From Aliiroseovarius subalbicans (GTDB taxonomy: Bacteria; Pseudomonadota; Alphaproteobacteria; Rhodobacterales; Rhodobacteraceae), in the NCBI RefSeq assembly GCF_022678625.1, contig NZ_JALBYQ010000003.1, positions 372,001 through 436,000 of the forward strand: DNA of 64,000 nt, in the 5' to 3' direction. Position numbers and translations under genes: made by a program. The notes under the pieces were generated by a model. The model saw only the letters and a program-made list of their open reading frames with translations, was not told the origin of the DNA and made no database searches. Each line of letters begins with the position of its first letter. The stretch's first letter is position 1. This document shows positions 43,867 through 53,149 of this stretch, piece after piece.

Positions 43867-46314
43867 ATGTCCGATTTTCCCAGCAGAGCACGCGTTGTCA
43901 TCATCGGCGGCGGCGTTGTCGGCGCGTCCACCCTGTTTCACCTGGCCAAGAAGGGCTGGACCGATTGCGTTCTCTTGGAAAAGAACGAGCTGACCGCCGG
44001 GTCCACCTGGCACGCAGCGGGCAATGTACCAACCTTTTCGACCAGCTGGTCGATCATGAACATGCAGCGGTATTCGACCGAGCTTTACGCCCGTCTTGGG
44101 GAAGAGGTCGATTATCCGATGAACTATCACCAGACCGGATCAATCCGCCTGGCCCATTCCAAGGAGCGGATGCAGGAATTCGAACGCGCCTGTTCGATGG
44201 GCCGGTATCAGGGCATCGAGATGGAAATCTGGACACCCGAGGAAGCCAAGTCGCGCTATCCTTTCCTGGAAACGCACGACCTGGCCGGTGTGCTCTGGGA
44301 CCCTTCGGATGGCGACATCGACCCCGCGCAGTTGACCCAGGCCCTTGCCAAGGGCGCGCGCGACATGGGTCAACAGATCATCCGCTTCTGCCCGGCCACC
44401 GGTGTCACGCAGCATGACGACGATAGCTGGACCGTGCACACGGACAAGGGCGACATCGCCTGCGAATATGTTGTGAACGCGGCCGGGTATTATGCCCAGC
44501 GCGTGGGCGAATGGTTTAAGCCCTATGGCGGACGCACCGTGCCGATGATGGTGATGGAACACCAGTATCTGCTGACCGAACAGATCCCCGAAGTCGAAGC
44601 CTGGACCAAGGAGAACGGGAAGAAACTGCCGCTGATCCGCGACGTAGACGTGTCTTATTACCTGCGCCAGGAAAAGGGCGGCTATAACCTTGGGCCGTAT
44701 GAGCCAAACTGCAAGGCGCACTGGACTGACAGCAGCGACCAAATGCCGGACGACTTCAGCTTCCAGCTGTGGCAGGAGGATCTGGACCGGATCGAGGATA
44801 TCGTCGTCGACGCCATGGCCCGCGTGCCGCTGATGGAAACGTCGGGTGTGTCCAGCGTGATCAATGGCCCGATTCCATACGCCCCCGACGGGTTGCCCCT
44901 GATGGGGCCGATGCCCGGCGTAAAGAACGCGTTCGAGGCCTGTGTGTTCACCTTCGGCATTGCCCAGGGTGGCGGCGCCGGCAAGGTGATGGCGGAATGG
45001 ATCGTCGATGGCGCGACTGAGTGGGATATGTGGGCGGTCGATCCGCGCCGCTATACCGATTACACCGATCACGATTACTGCGTGCAGAAGGGCATGGAGG
45101 TTTACGGCAACGAATACGCCATGCATTTCCCGCACCACGAATGGCCCGCCGCGCGCGACAAGAAACTGTCGCCGGTGCATGACAAGGTGATTGCCGCTGG
45201 CGGCGTCATGGGGGCCTACAACGGGTGGGAGCGCGCAAATTGGTTCGCGCAGCCGGGCGATGACACCTCGCTTGAGGCGACCCACACCTGGAACCGATCC
45301 GGCCCCTGGCAACAGCGCATCAAGGAAGAATGCGAGGCGGTGCGCGATGGTGTCGGTGTTCTGAATCTGCCCGGCTTCTCGCGCTTTGAGGTTTCGGGCG
45401 ACGGGGCGGCCGAGGCGCTGCGCGGGCTGGTCACGGGTGGCCTGCCCAAGGTGGGCCGGATGAACCTGGTCTATATCGCCAACGATCAGGGCCGTATCCT
45501 GACCGAGATGTCCTGCATCCGCAGGGGCGAAGACGATTTCCTGATGATCACCGCCGCAACCGCGCAATGGCATGACCGCGATGTGCTTTCTGCCGCCATG
45601 CCCGCAAGTGTGACGGTGAGGGACGTGACCACGACCCGTGACACCTTGATCGTCACCGGCCCGAAATCGCGCGATCTGTTGGCGGGGCTAAGCGATGCCG
45701 ATCTGTCCACTGGCTGGCTGACCCATCAAACCACGACGGTGGCCGGGCAGCCTGCGTTCCTGATCCGGGTGTCCTTTGCCGGTGAGCTTGGCTGGGAAGT
45801 CCACGCGCTGAACGACCACATGCCCGCGATCTATGACGCGGTCGTGGGCGCCGGGGCAAAGTCTTTCGGCATGTGGGCGCTGAACGCCCTGCGGCTTGAA
45901 AAGGGCTACCGCGCCTGGAAGGGCGACCTTTCCACCGACTATTCGCTGCTGGAAGGCGGGCTGGAGCGGTTTGTGAAGCTCGACAAACCGCAGGATTTCC
46001 CGGGCAAGGCCGCGATCCTGGCCGAAAAACAGCAGGGTGTGAAGAAACGCTTCGTCACGCTTGTCGTTGACGCCGGCGAGGCCGATGCGCCCTACATGTC
46101 CTGCCTGTGGCACGGCGGAAAGATCGTGGGCGAAACCACGTCTGGCGGTTGGGGTTACCGCGTGAACACGTCGATCGCGCTGGGCATGCTGCGGGCCGAC
46201 CTGGCGGTGCCGGGCACCGAGCTGGAGGTCGAGATCTACGGCGAGAAGTACAAGGCGGTGGTGCAGGAGGACCAACCGCTTTGGGACCCCTCCAACGAAC
46301 GTATCCGGGCCTGA
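43867..46314 (+). CDS. dimethylglycine/sarcosine dehydrogenase-like flavoprotein with GcvT domain (copy 1)
   Basis: An 815-residue two-domain enzyme. The N-terminal FAD (DAO-type) domain has VVIIGGGVVGASTLFHLAKK, and GSTWHAAG whose His49 matches the covalent FAD site of DMGDH. The C-terminal GcvT/tetrahydrofolate-binding domain (~430-815) includes GWERANWFAQPG, RMNLVYIANDQG and SFAGELGWEVHALNDHMPAI. It would demethylate an N-methylated glycine, passing the C1 unit to tetrahydrofolate. Residues after the FAD His (NVPTFSTSWSIMNMQRYS) differ from copy 2 (LIAQLRATANMTKLAKYS), so the substrate may differ. Confidence 0.85.
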   Translation: MSDFPSRARVVIIGGGVVGASTLFHLAKKGWTDCVLLEKNELTAGSTWHAAGNVPTFSTSWSIMNMQRYSTELYARLGEEVDYPMNYHQTGSIRLAHSKERMQEFERACSMGRYQGIEMEIWTPEEAKSRYPFLETHDLAGVLWDPSDGDIDPAQLTQALAKGARDMGQQIIRFCPATGVTQHDDDSWTVHTDKGDIACEYVVNAAGYYAQRVGEWFKPYGGRTVPMMVMEHQYLLTEQIPEVEAWTKENGKKLPLIRDVDVSYYLRQEKGGYNLGPYEPNCKAHWTDSSDQMPDDFSFQLWQEDLDRIEDIVVDAMARVPLMETSGVSSVINGPIPYAPDGLPLMGPMPGVKNAFEACVFTFGIAQGGGAGKVMAEWIVDGATEWDMWAVDPRRYTDYTDHDYCVQKGMEVYGNEYAMHFPHHEWPAARDKKLSPVHDKVIAAGGVMGAYNGWERANWFAQPGDDTSLEATHTWNRSGPWQQRIKEECEAVRDGVGVLNLPGFSRFEVSGDGAAEALRGLVTGGLPKVGRMNLVYIANDQGRILTEMSCIRRGEDDFLMITAATAQWHDRDVLSAAMPASVTVRDVTTTRDTLIVTGPKSRDLLAGLSDADLSTGWLTHQTTTVAGQPAFLIRVSFAGELGWEVHALNDHMPAIYDAVVGAGAKSFGMWALNALRLEKGYRAWKGDLSTDYSLLEGGLERFVKLDKPQDFPGKAAILAEKQQGVKKRFVTLVVDAGEADAPYMSCLWHGGKIVGETTSGGWGYRVNTSIALGMLRADLAVPGTELEVEIYGEKYKAVVQEDQPLWDPSNERIRA

Positions 46315-46366
46315 GCAATTGGGCGCCGCCGTTGTCAAACAGCGGCGCCCGACAAAGTGCAGCGTG

Positions 46367-47326
46367 ATGACACAGCAAAAGACAATTCACCCAGTCCGTT
46401 TCGACATTCTTGTCAGCGACGGTTTTGTCCTGACCGAGCTTGCTGGTGTTGTGGAACCTCTGCGCCTGATGAACCGTGTGACAATGTCGGACGGGTTCGC
46501 GTTCCGATATCTCAGCCGTCAGGGCGGACGTGTCGCCAGTCGAGCGCTGGCCGAGGTTGCGACCGACCCGGTGCCGGAAAAGCCTTTGGCGGACTACCTT
46601 GTCGTGGTCGGAAACACCGACCCCGCAGCGCCCGAGCTTTCGGTGCAAGATATAGTTAGAAACTATACCCATCGGGGGGCCAAGGTCGTTCTTCTGGCCG
46701 AAGCCGCCAGTCGTCACATATCCGAAACTGACCCAGACAGCACCCACACAACACATTGGGAAAACTCGACCATTCTGACCGAAGGGAATGTCACGTTCGA
46801 CCCGAAATTCGCCTTGGCGGTCGAGGATGGTGCAATTCTGACCTGTGCCGGCATGGGGGCGACCGTGGACCTCACCCTGTCGCTGCTTAACCGCTACGCG
46901 CCGACGGCGCAGGTGATGGCGGTGGCGGGAATTCTGCTTCATGATCGCATTCGCGACTTTGATACCCGCCAGCCTATCGGCGGCCCGGCCGCATCGGCGA
47001 CTGGCGAACACGATCTTGATGCCGCGATCCAACTGATGCAAGCGAACACGGAGGAACCCATCCCGATTCACGAGCTTGTCGCGCTGCTTGGCTTATCCAA
47101 TCGGTCCCTGGAGCGTAAGTTCAAACAACACCTGAATACGACGCCGCACCAATTCTATCGCAGCCTTCGTCTGAACAAGGCGCACAACCTGCTTTTGAAT
47201 ACCGGGCTTTCGATTCAGGAAATCGGTCTTGCTTGCGGGTTCCAGGGCGGGTTCTCTGGGCCGTTCAAGGCCGTGTTTGGCACTACGCCACAACAGCTGC
47301 GTGCGCGCAAAAACCGACAGGTATGA
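46367..47326 (+). CDS. GATase1-AraC transcription regulator, GbdR-like
   Basis: A 319-residue regulator with an N-terminal DJ-1/GATase1-like sensor domain (FDILVSDGFVLTELAGVVEP) lacking the nucleophilic Cys. A C-terminal AraC double helix-turn-helix follows (IHELVALLGLSNRSLERKFK, GLSIQEIGLACGFQGGFSGP). GbdR of Pseudomonas, which senses glycine betaine and dimethylglycine, has the same layout. Placement between DMGDH-like copy 1 and the BHMT-like gene supports the same role here, by inference. The Met at 46367 is chosen as start. Confidence 0.85.
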   Translation: MTQQKTIHPVRFDILVSDGFVLTELAGVVEPLRLMNRVTMSDGFAFRYLSRQGGRVASRALAEVATDPVPEKPLADYLVVVGNTDPAAPELSVQDIVRNYTHRGAKVVLLAEAASRHISETDPDSTHTTHWENSTILTEGNVTFDPKFALAVEDGAILTCAGMGATVDLTLSLLNRYAPTAQVMAVAGILLHDRIRDFDTRQPIGGPAASATGEHDLDAAIQLMQANTEEPIPIHELVALLGLSNRSLERKFKQHLNTTPHQFYRSLRLNKAHNLLLNTGLSIQEIGLACGFQGGFSGPFKAVFGTTPQQLRARKNRQV

Positions 47327-47389
47327 CGCTTTTGGCCAGCTGCACGATCTGGCATTGTGGCATCAACCAAGGAATGGAGGGGTCATAGG

Positions 47390-48292
47390 ATGAATATTAC
47401 CTTGAAAGACGGTGGCACCGGGCAGGAATTGATCCACCGATCAACCAGGCCTGCGCACCCATTGTGGTCGGCCAAGGTGATGATGGAGGAGCCAGATCTG
47501 GTTCAGCAGGTGCACGAGGATTACATCCGCGCGGGCGCCCGGCTGATCACGCTCAACACCTATTCCACCACGCCCGAACGGTTGGAGCGGGAAGGTGCGG
47601 GTGACATGTGCGATGCGCTGTACGATCAGGCTCGCATGTTGGTCGAACGGGCCCGCGATGCCACCGGCATTGAAGTGAAGATCGGCGCCTGCCTGCCGCC
47701 TTTGCATGGGTCCTATAACCCCGACATGTCGCGCAGCCATGACGACCTGTTGCCAGCCTATCGCGAGATTGCCGAAAAGCAGGCGGGCTGTGCGGACGTG
47801 ATGTTGTGCGAAACGATGTCCAGCATCTCGGAACTCACGGCCTCAGCCCGCGCGGCGCAGGAAACCGGGGTACCGACCTATGCCTCCATGTCGTTGATGG
47901 ACGACGGGTCGGCCCGGTTGCGATCAGGCGAAAGCCTGGCCGACGCGCTGGAGGCTTTGGGTGCCGTGGCCCCAGATGCCATCGGCCTGAACTGTTCAAA
48001 GCCCGAAGTCGTGTCACGGCACCTGCCGCAGCTTGCGGACACCGGTCTGCCGGTCGGCGCCTATGCCAACGGTTTCACGGGCATCGACGCACTGACCATC
48101 GGCGGCACCGTGGACGGGCTTTCAGCACGCACGGACGTGACCCCGGCCCGCTACACCGAATTTTGCCAAGGGTGGATCGACATGGGCGCAACCCTGCTGG
48201 GCGGCTGCTGCGAAGTCGGCCCTGCGCATATCAAACACCTGGCGAACCACCTGAAACAGAACGGACACACGATCATCGGCACCCTGGCCTGA
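47390..48292 (+). CDS. homocysteine S-methyltransferase family protein, probable betaine-homocysteine methyltransferase
   Basis: A 300-residue TIM-barrel methyltransferase with the zinc ligands Cys202 (GLNCSKPE) and Cys273-Cys274 (GGCCEVGP) of the Pfam homocysteine S-methyltransferase family. It moves a methyl group to homocysteine to make methionine. Sitting directly between DMGDH-like genes and behind a GbdR-like regulator, the donor is probably glycine betaine, yielding dimethylglycine; S-methylmethionine or DMSP remain possible. GGAGGGG lies before the ATG at 47390. It is followed after 22 nt by DMGDH-like copy 2. Confidence 0.87.
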   Translation: MNITLKDGGTGQELIHRSTRPAHPLWSAKVMMEEPDLVQQVHEDYIRAGARLITLNTYSTTPERLEREGAGDMCDALYDQARMLVERARDATGIEVKIGACLPPLHGSYNPDMSRSHDDLLPAYREIAEKQAGCADVMLCETMSSISELTASARAAQETGVPTYASMSLMDDGSARLRSGESLADALEALGAVAPDAIGLNCSKPEVVSRHLPQLADTGLPVGAYANGFTGIDALTIGGTVDGLSARTDVTPARYTEFCQGWIDMGATLLGGCCEVGPAHIKHLANHLKQNGHTIIGTLA

Positions 48293-48314
48293 TCGCAACT
48301 CAAGGAGCGCTCAC

Positions 48315-50765
48315 ATGGCGGATCTTCCCACCCACGCCCGCGTCGTCATCATCGGTGGCGGAGTCATCGGCTGCTCGGTCGCCTATCATCTGGCGAAGCA
48401 GGGCTGGACCGATGTCGTCTTGCTGGAACGCAAGCAATTGACCTCGGGCACGACCTGGCACGCTGCCGGTTTGATCGCGCAATTGCGTGCCACGGCGAAC
48501 ATGACAAAGCTCGCGAAATACTCGCAGGAGCTATACGGCAACCTTGAGGCCGAGACCGGCGTGGCCACAGGGTTCAAGCGCTGCGGGTCCATCACCGCAG
48601 CCCTGACCGACGAGCGGCTTGAGGAGCTGCACCGCCAGGCGGCGATGGCGCGGGCCTTTGGCGTGGAGGTCGAGGAGATTTCACCCGCCGAGGTGAAGGC
48701 CAAGTACGAACATCTCAACATCAACGATGTGACTGGCGGTGTCTTTCTGCCGCTGGACGGGCAGGGCGACCCGGCCAACATCGCGCTGGCCCTGGCCAAG
48801 GGCGCGCGCCAGAACGGGGCGGTGGTGAAGGAACGCACAAAGGTGACCGGCGTCGCCCGCCAGGGCCGCCGCGTGACCGGGGTCGATTGGATCAGTGATG
48901 ATGGCACTGCGCAGGGGCATATCACCTGTGACCACGTGGTGAACTGTGCTGGCATGTGGGGGCACGAAGTTGGGCACATGACCGGCACCAACGTGCCACT
49001 GCACGCCTGCGAACATTTCTATATCGTGACCGAGGCCATCTCGGGCTTGACCCAGATGCCGGTGCTGCGCGTGCCGGATGAATGCGCTTACTACAAGGAA
49101 GACGCTGGCAAGATCCTTCTGGGCGCGTTCGAACCCAACTCCAAGCCCTGGGCGATGGACGGCATTCCGGACACGTTCGAATTCGATCAGCTGCCTGAGG
49201 ATTTCGACCATTTTGAACCGATCCTTGAGGCCGCGGTGAACCGCATGCCAATGCTGGCCGAGGCGGGTATTCACACGTTCTTCAACGGGCCGGAAAGCTT
49301 CACGCCCGACGACGCCTATCACCTGGGTCTTGCGCCCGAAATGGATAATGTCTGGGTCGCGGCCGGGTTCAACTCGATCGGGATCCAGTCGGCGGGCGGC
49401 GCGGGCATGGCGCTGGCGCAGTGGATGCAGGATGGCGAAAAGCCGTTTGACCTGGGTGATGTGGACATCAGCCGGATGCAGCCATTCCAGGGCAACAAGA
49501 CCTACCTGTTCGAGCGTTCCAAAGAAACGCTGGGCCTGCTCTATGCCGACCACTTCCCGTTCAGACAAAAGGCCACCGCGCGCGGGGTGCGACGCACGCC
49601 GTTCCATCATCACCTGAAAGACCAAGGCGCCGTGTTCGGAGAGCTTGCCGGCTGGGAGCGCGCCAACTGGTTCGCAAACGCGGGGCAGAACGCTGAATAC
49701 GAATACACCTGGGGCCGCGCCAACTGGTTTGATAACAGCGCCGCCGAACACCGGGCGGTGCGCGAAAACGTCGGAATGTATGACATGTCCTCATTCGGCA
49801 AAATCCGCGTCGAAGGCCCGGATGCCGAAGCATTCATGAACCACGTGGGAGGTGGTGACTATACGGTGCCGAATGGCAAGATCGTCTATACCCAATTCCT
49901 GAACAGTCGTGGCGGGATCGAGGCCGACGTGACGGTGACGCGTCTGACGGAAACCTCGTATCTGGTCGTCACACCCGCCGCCACGCGCCTGGCCGACCAG
50001 ACTTGGATGGAGCGCCACCGGGGTAATTTCAACGTGGTCATCACCGACGTGACAGCGGGCGAAGGCGTGCTGGCCGTGATGGGCCCAAAATCGCGCGAGC
50101 TGTTGCAGCGCGTGAGCCCGGCGGATTTCACCAACGATACCAATCCCTTCGGCACCGCGCAGGAGATCGAGATCGGCATGGGCCTGGCCCGCGCCCACCG
50201 CGTGACCTATGTGGGCGAGCTTGGGTGGGAGATCTATGTCTCGTCCGATATGGCGGGCCATGTGTTCGAAACGCTGCACGCGGCTGGGCAGGACATGGGT
50301 CTGACGCTGTGCGGCATGCACATGATGGACAGTTGCCGGATCGAAAAGGGCTTTCGCCACTTTGGTCATGACATCACCGCCGAGGATCACGTGCTGGAGG
50401 CCGGGCTGGGCTTTGCCGTGAAGACCACGAAACCCGAATTCATCGGGCGCGATGCGGTGCTGGCGAAAAAGGAGGCCGGGCTGGAAAACCGTATGGTTCA
50501 GTTCAGGCTGACCGATCCTGAACCGCTGCTCTATCACAACGAACCGATCCTTCGTGACGGTGAGATTGTTGGCTATCTGTCTTCAGGCAACTACGGCCAC
50601 ACGCTGGGCGGTGCGATGGGCATGGGCTATGTGCCCTGCAAAGGGGAAAGCGTGGCAGAGGTGCTGGCGTCCAGCTATGAGGTCGACGTGGCAGGCACGC
50701 GGGTGAAGGCTGATGTGTCGCTGAGGCCAATGTACGACCCCAAAGGGGAACGAGCCAAGGCATGA
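48315..50765 (+). CDS. dimethylglycine dehydrogenase-like flavoprotein with GcvT domain (copy 2)
   Basis: An 816-residue enzyme. The N-terminal FAD domain has VVIIGGGVIGCSVAYHLAKQ and TSGTTWHAAGLIAQLRATAN, with His49 at the covalent FAD position and a downstream context like animal DMGDH. The C-terminal GcvT-type folate-binding domain includes GWERANWFANAG, YTQFLNSRGGIEADVTVTR and YVGELGWEIYVSSDMAGHVF. It is expected to turn dimethylglycine into sarcosine (or sarcosine into glycine) and make 5,10-methylene-THF. It follows the BHMT-like gene closely. Its stop overlaps the truncated GNAT start. Confidence 0.88.
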   Translation: MADLPTHARVVIIGGGVIGCSVAYHLAKQGWTDVVLLERKQLTSGTTWHAAGLIAQLRATANMTKLAKYSQELYGNLEAETGVATGFKRCGSITAALTDERLEELHRQAAMARAFGVEVEEISPAEVKAKYEHLNINDVTGGVFLPLDGQGDPANIALALAKGARQNGAVVKERTKVTGVARQGRRVTGVDWISDDGTAQGHITCDHVVNCAGMWGHEVGHMTGTNVPLHACEHFYIVTEAISGLTQMPVLRVPDECAYYKEDAGKILLGAFEPNSKPWAMDGIPDTFEFDQLPEDFDHFEPILEAAVNRMPMLAEAGIHTFFNGPESFTPDDAYHLGLAPEMDNVWVAAGFNSIGIQSAGGAGMALAQWMQDGEKPFDLGDVDISRMQPFQGNKTYLFERSKETLGLLYADHFPFRQKATARGVRRTPFHHHLKDQGAVFGELAGWERANWFANAGQNAEYEYTWGRANWFDNSAAEHRAVRENVGMYDMSSFGKIRVEGPDAEAFMNHVGGGDYTVPNGKIVYTQFLNSRGGIEADVTVTRLTETSYLVVTPAATRLADQTWMERHRGNFNVVITDVTAGEGVLAVMGPKSRELLQRVSPADFTNDTNPFGTAQEIEIGMGLARAHRVTYVGELGWEIYVSSDMAGHVFETLHAAGQDMGLTLCGMHMMDSCRIEKGFRHFGHDITAEDHVLEAGLGFAVKTTKPEFIGRDAVLAKKEAGLENRMVQFRLTDPEPLLYHNEPILRDGEIVGYLSSGNYGHTLGGAMGMGYVPCKGESVAEVLASSYEVDVAGTRVKADVSLRPMYDPKGERAKA

Positions 50766-50959
50766 ATTTTGACAATCAACCCAGTCTGACCAATGGGTTT
50801 ATAACCCTGCGTCCGCTGGCGGCTGCGGATTTCGAGGGCGTGTTTAAAGCCGCCTCGGACCCAGTGACATGGGCCGGGCACCCGACCAGGAATCGACACC
50901 AGCGTGACGTGTTTCGCAGCGCCTTCGATTTCCTGCTTCAGGCGGTTGAAAAGGGTTAA
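50762..50959 (+). pseudogene. truncated GNAT acetyltransferase (N-terminal ~60 residues only)
   Basis: A 65-codon frame starting with an ATGA overlap on the DMGDH-like gene. LTNGFITLRPLAAADFEGVF and ASDPVTWAGHPTRNRHQRDV match the start of GNAT acetyltransferases of ~170 residues, but the frame ends after FDFLLQAVEKG. The acetyl-CoA site (R/Q-x-x-G-x-G/A) is missing, and no continuation is seen before rarD in any frame. A 3' deletion is the simplest explanation. Confidence 0.65.
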
Positions 50960-51001
50960 ACCGCCTCTGGCCTCAGCCAAGGAACCTGTCATAACGCCGG
51001 G

Positions 51002-51895
51002 ATGACGCATATACCTGACAACACCGACAGCCCCCGGGGCCTGGCCTTTGCCATCACCGCTTATCTGCTGTGGGGGGTTCTACCCCTTTACATGAAAGCG
51101 TTGGCGCATATTCCCCCGACCGAGGTTGTTGCCCACCGGATTGTCTGGTCGGTACCAATCGCAGGTTTGCTTCTGGTGCTGCTTGGCCGCACCCGTGACA
51201 TCGCCACCGCGTTTCGGTCTCCGCGCACGCTGGCGATGGGCTGCGTGACCGCCGGTCTCGTCTCGGTGAATTGGGGTGTCTATGTTTGGGCGATTGCCAC
51301 CGACCGGGCGCTGGATGCCGCTCTCGGCTACTACATCAACCCGTTGTTCTCGATCTTCCTGGGTGCGGTCCTGTTGGGCGAGCGCCTGACCCGAGCGCAG
51401 ATGGTCGCCATCGCGCTGGCGGCTGCTGCGGTGGTGGTTCTGACCATTGACGCGGGCACATTGCCGTGGCCCGCACTGGCGCTGACGTTCAGCTGGGGCA
51501 TGTACGCGTTCTTCAAGAAAAGCCTGCCGATCGGCCCGAACCAGGGTTTCATGTTGGAGGTTCTGATCCTGCTGATCCCCGCGCTGGGCTATCTGGGATA
51601 CCTCACGGCCACCGGTGCCAGCCATTTCACCGAAACCCCATCCAACACCGCGTTGCTTCTTGGCTGCGGGCTTGTCACGGCTGTGCCTTTGATCACCTAT
51701 GCCAATGGCGCCAAGCTTCTGCGCTTGTCGACTGTCGGCATCCTGCAATACATCGTGCCGACGATGATCTTCCTGTTCGCGGTGTTCTGGTTCGGAGAAC
51801 CCTTTGGCCGCGCCCGCATGATCGCTTTTCCGATGATCTGGGCGGCGCTGGTGATCTATACGTGGTCGATGCTGCGCAGTGCGCGCTCAGCCTGA
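51002..51895 (+). CDS. rarD: RarD/EamA-family drug-metabolite transporter
   Basis: A 297-residue inner-membrane protein with ten TM helices in two EamA repeats. GLAFAITAYLLWGVLPLYMK at the start, SVNWGVYVWAIATDRALDAA and GYYINPLFSIFLGAVLLGER in the middle are diagnostic for RarD (chloramphenicol-sensitive-protein family). Substrates are unknown. It lies 42 nt after the GNAT remnant and overlaps the tail of the convergent NTF2-like gene by 9 nt. Confidence 0.92.
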   Translation: MTHIPDNTDSPRGLAFAITAYLLWGVLPLYMKALAHIPPTEVVAHRIVWSVPIAGLLLVLLGRTRDIATAFRSPRTLAMGCVTAGLVSVNWGVYVWAIATDRALDAALGYYINPLFSIFLGAVLLGERLTRAQMVAIALAAAAVVVLTIDAGTLPWPALALTFSWGMYAFFKKSLPIGPNQGFMLEVLILLIPALGYLGYLTATGASHFTETPSNTALLLGCGLVTAVPLITYANGAKLLRLSTVGILQYIVPTMIFLFAVFWFGEPFGRARMIAFPMIWAALVIYTWSMLRSARSA

Positions 51896-52303
51896 GGCAA
51901 GCGCCTTTCGGTATTTCAGAAACCGGGCATCCGTCATCACGCGGGCATTCATCGCGTCGCGCAGCGCGCCGATCGTCTTGTGCGGCTGCATCACGACCTC
52001 GAATGTCTGGATCAGCCCGACGTCGTTCAGGGTCAGAAGGTCCACGCCCACCGCGTCCAGGTCCCCGACCTTGCATTGGAACTCCAACGCCCAGTCCGGG
52101 CCGTCGCCCATGATGCGCCGGTATCCGAAATCCGAAAAGACCTGGATCACATGGCCCAGCACAGCAGCCACCGGTTCGCGCCCAGTCCAGGTTGCCCAAT
52201 AGGTCGGCGGCATGAACCGCACATCTTCGGCCAGAACCGCCATCACGGCGGCTTCGTCCCGGGCGGCGACGGCGGCTTTGAACTGGGTGATGGTCGGATG
52301 CAT
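51887..52303 (-). CDS. NTF2-like/SnoaL-fold protein of unknown function
   Basis: A 138-residue cone-shaped alpha+beta (NTF2-like) protein: FKAAVAARDEAAVMAVLAED at the start and WTGREPVAAVLGHVIQVFSD mark the fold. Members act as small isomerases or binding proteins; no catalytic role can be given. The start MHPTITQF at 52303 has AAAGGGG upstream. It is convergent with rarD. Confidence 0.75.
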   Translation of the reverse strand: MHPTITQFKAAVAARDEAAVMAVLAEDVRFMPPTYWATWTGREPVAAVLGHVIQVFSDFGYRRIMGDGPDWALEFQCKVGDLDAVGVDLLTLNDVGLIQTFEVVMQPHKTIGALRDAMNARVMTDARFLKYRKALASG

Positions 52304-52413
52304 GGCGGTCCCCTTTTTGACTGGGTCACCCTGCACGGCGAATGCCCTGCGCGGCAAGTCTGACGTTGCTGCACCCCCTTGCCCGCCGCAAGCCGCCCCG
52401 GTATTGCGCCCCT

Positions 52414-53058
52414 ATGGACACCTATGCGCCCCCGGATACCCCGCTGGAGATCATCCACCAGGATCATGAGCTTTTGCTTGTGAACAAGCCGTCCGGGCTT
52501 CTCTCGGTGCCGGGCAAAGGCGAACACCTCGCCGATTGCCTGATCGCACGGATCCAAGCGGTGTTTCCCGACGCGCTTTTGGTGCACCGGCTGGACCGCG
52601 ACACCTCGGGTGTCATGGTGTTCGCCATGACACCGCATGCGCAACGGCACCTGGGTCTGCAGTTCGAAAAACGGCAGGTGAAAAAGGTCTATGTTGCTCG
52701 GGTGTTCGGGCATGTCGCAGAACGGGAAGGCACCGTCGATCTGCCGCTGATCGTCGACTGGCCAAACCGCCCGAAACAGCATGTGAACTTTGAAACCGGC
52801 AAGCCTGCCGTCACCGACTGGAAAGTGGTGAAATACGAAGACAACGCCACCCGCATGCGGCTGTTTCCCCAGACCGGGCGCAGTCACCAGCTGCGCGTGC
52901 ACATGTTGGAAATCGGGCACCCGATCCTGGGCGATCCGTTCTATGCCAACGGCCCGGCGCTGGACGCGCCCCGGCTGATGCTGCATGCCGAAAGCCTGCG
53001 CCTGCGCCACCCTGACGGGGGGAAAGGCCTGACCTTCAAGGCAAAGTGCCCGTTCTAG
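52414..53058 (+). CDS. RluA-family pseudouridine synthase
   Basis: A 214-residue pseudouridine synthase. LLVNKPSGLLSVPGKGE, then the catalytic-Asp motif LLVHRLDRDTSGVMVFA and the RLFPQTGRSHQLRVHM box define RluA-type enzymes. There is no S4 RNA-binding domain and the length is short, as in RluA itself (23S U746 / tRNA U32), so that is the likely activity. The ATG at 52414 begins the conserved part. Confidence 0.92.
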   Translation: MDTYAPPDTPLEIIHQDHELLLVNKPSGLLSVPGKGEHLADCLIARIQAVFPDALLVHRLDRDTSGVMVFAMTPHAQRHLGLQFEKRQVKKVYVARVFGHVAEREGTVDLPLIVDWPNRPKQHVNFETGKPAVTDWKVVKYEDNATRMRLFPQTGRSHQLRVHMLEIGHPILGDPFYANGPALDAPRLMLHAESLRLRHPDGGKGLTFKAKCPF

Positions 53059-53149
53059 TGGCTTTGCCTCGCGTCAACCGCGCCCCGGCACCTTGCCCTT
53101 CCCGGCCTGACCTGTTTGAGTGAGTGGACGTTGCAAAAGGGGCCTTCGC

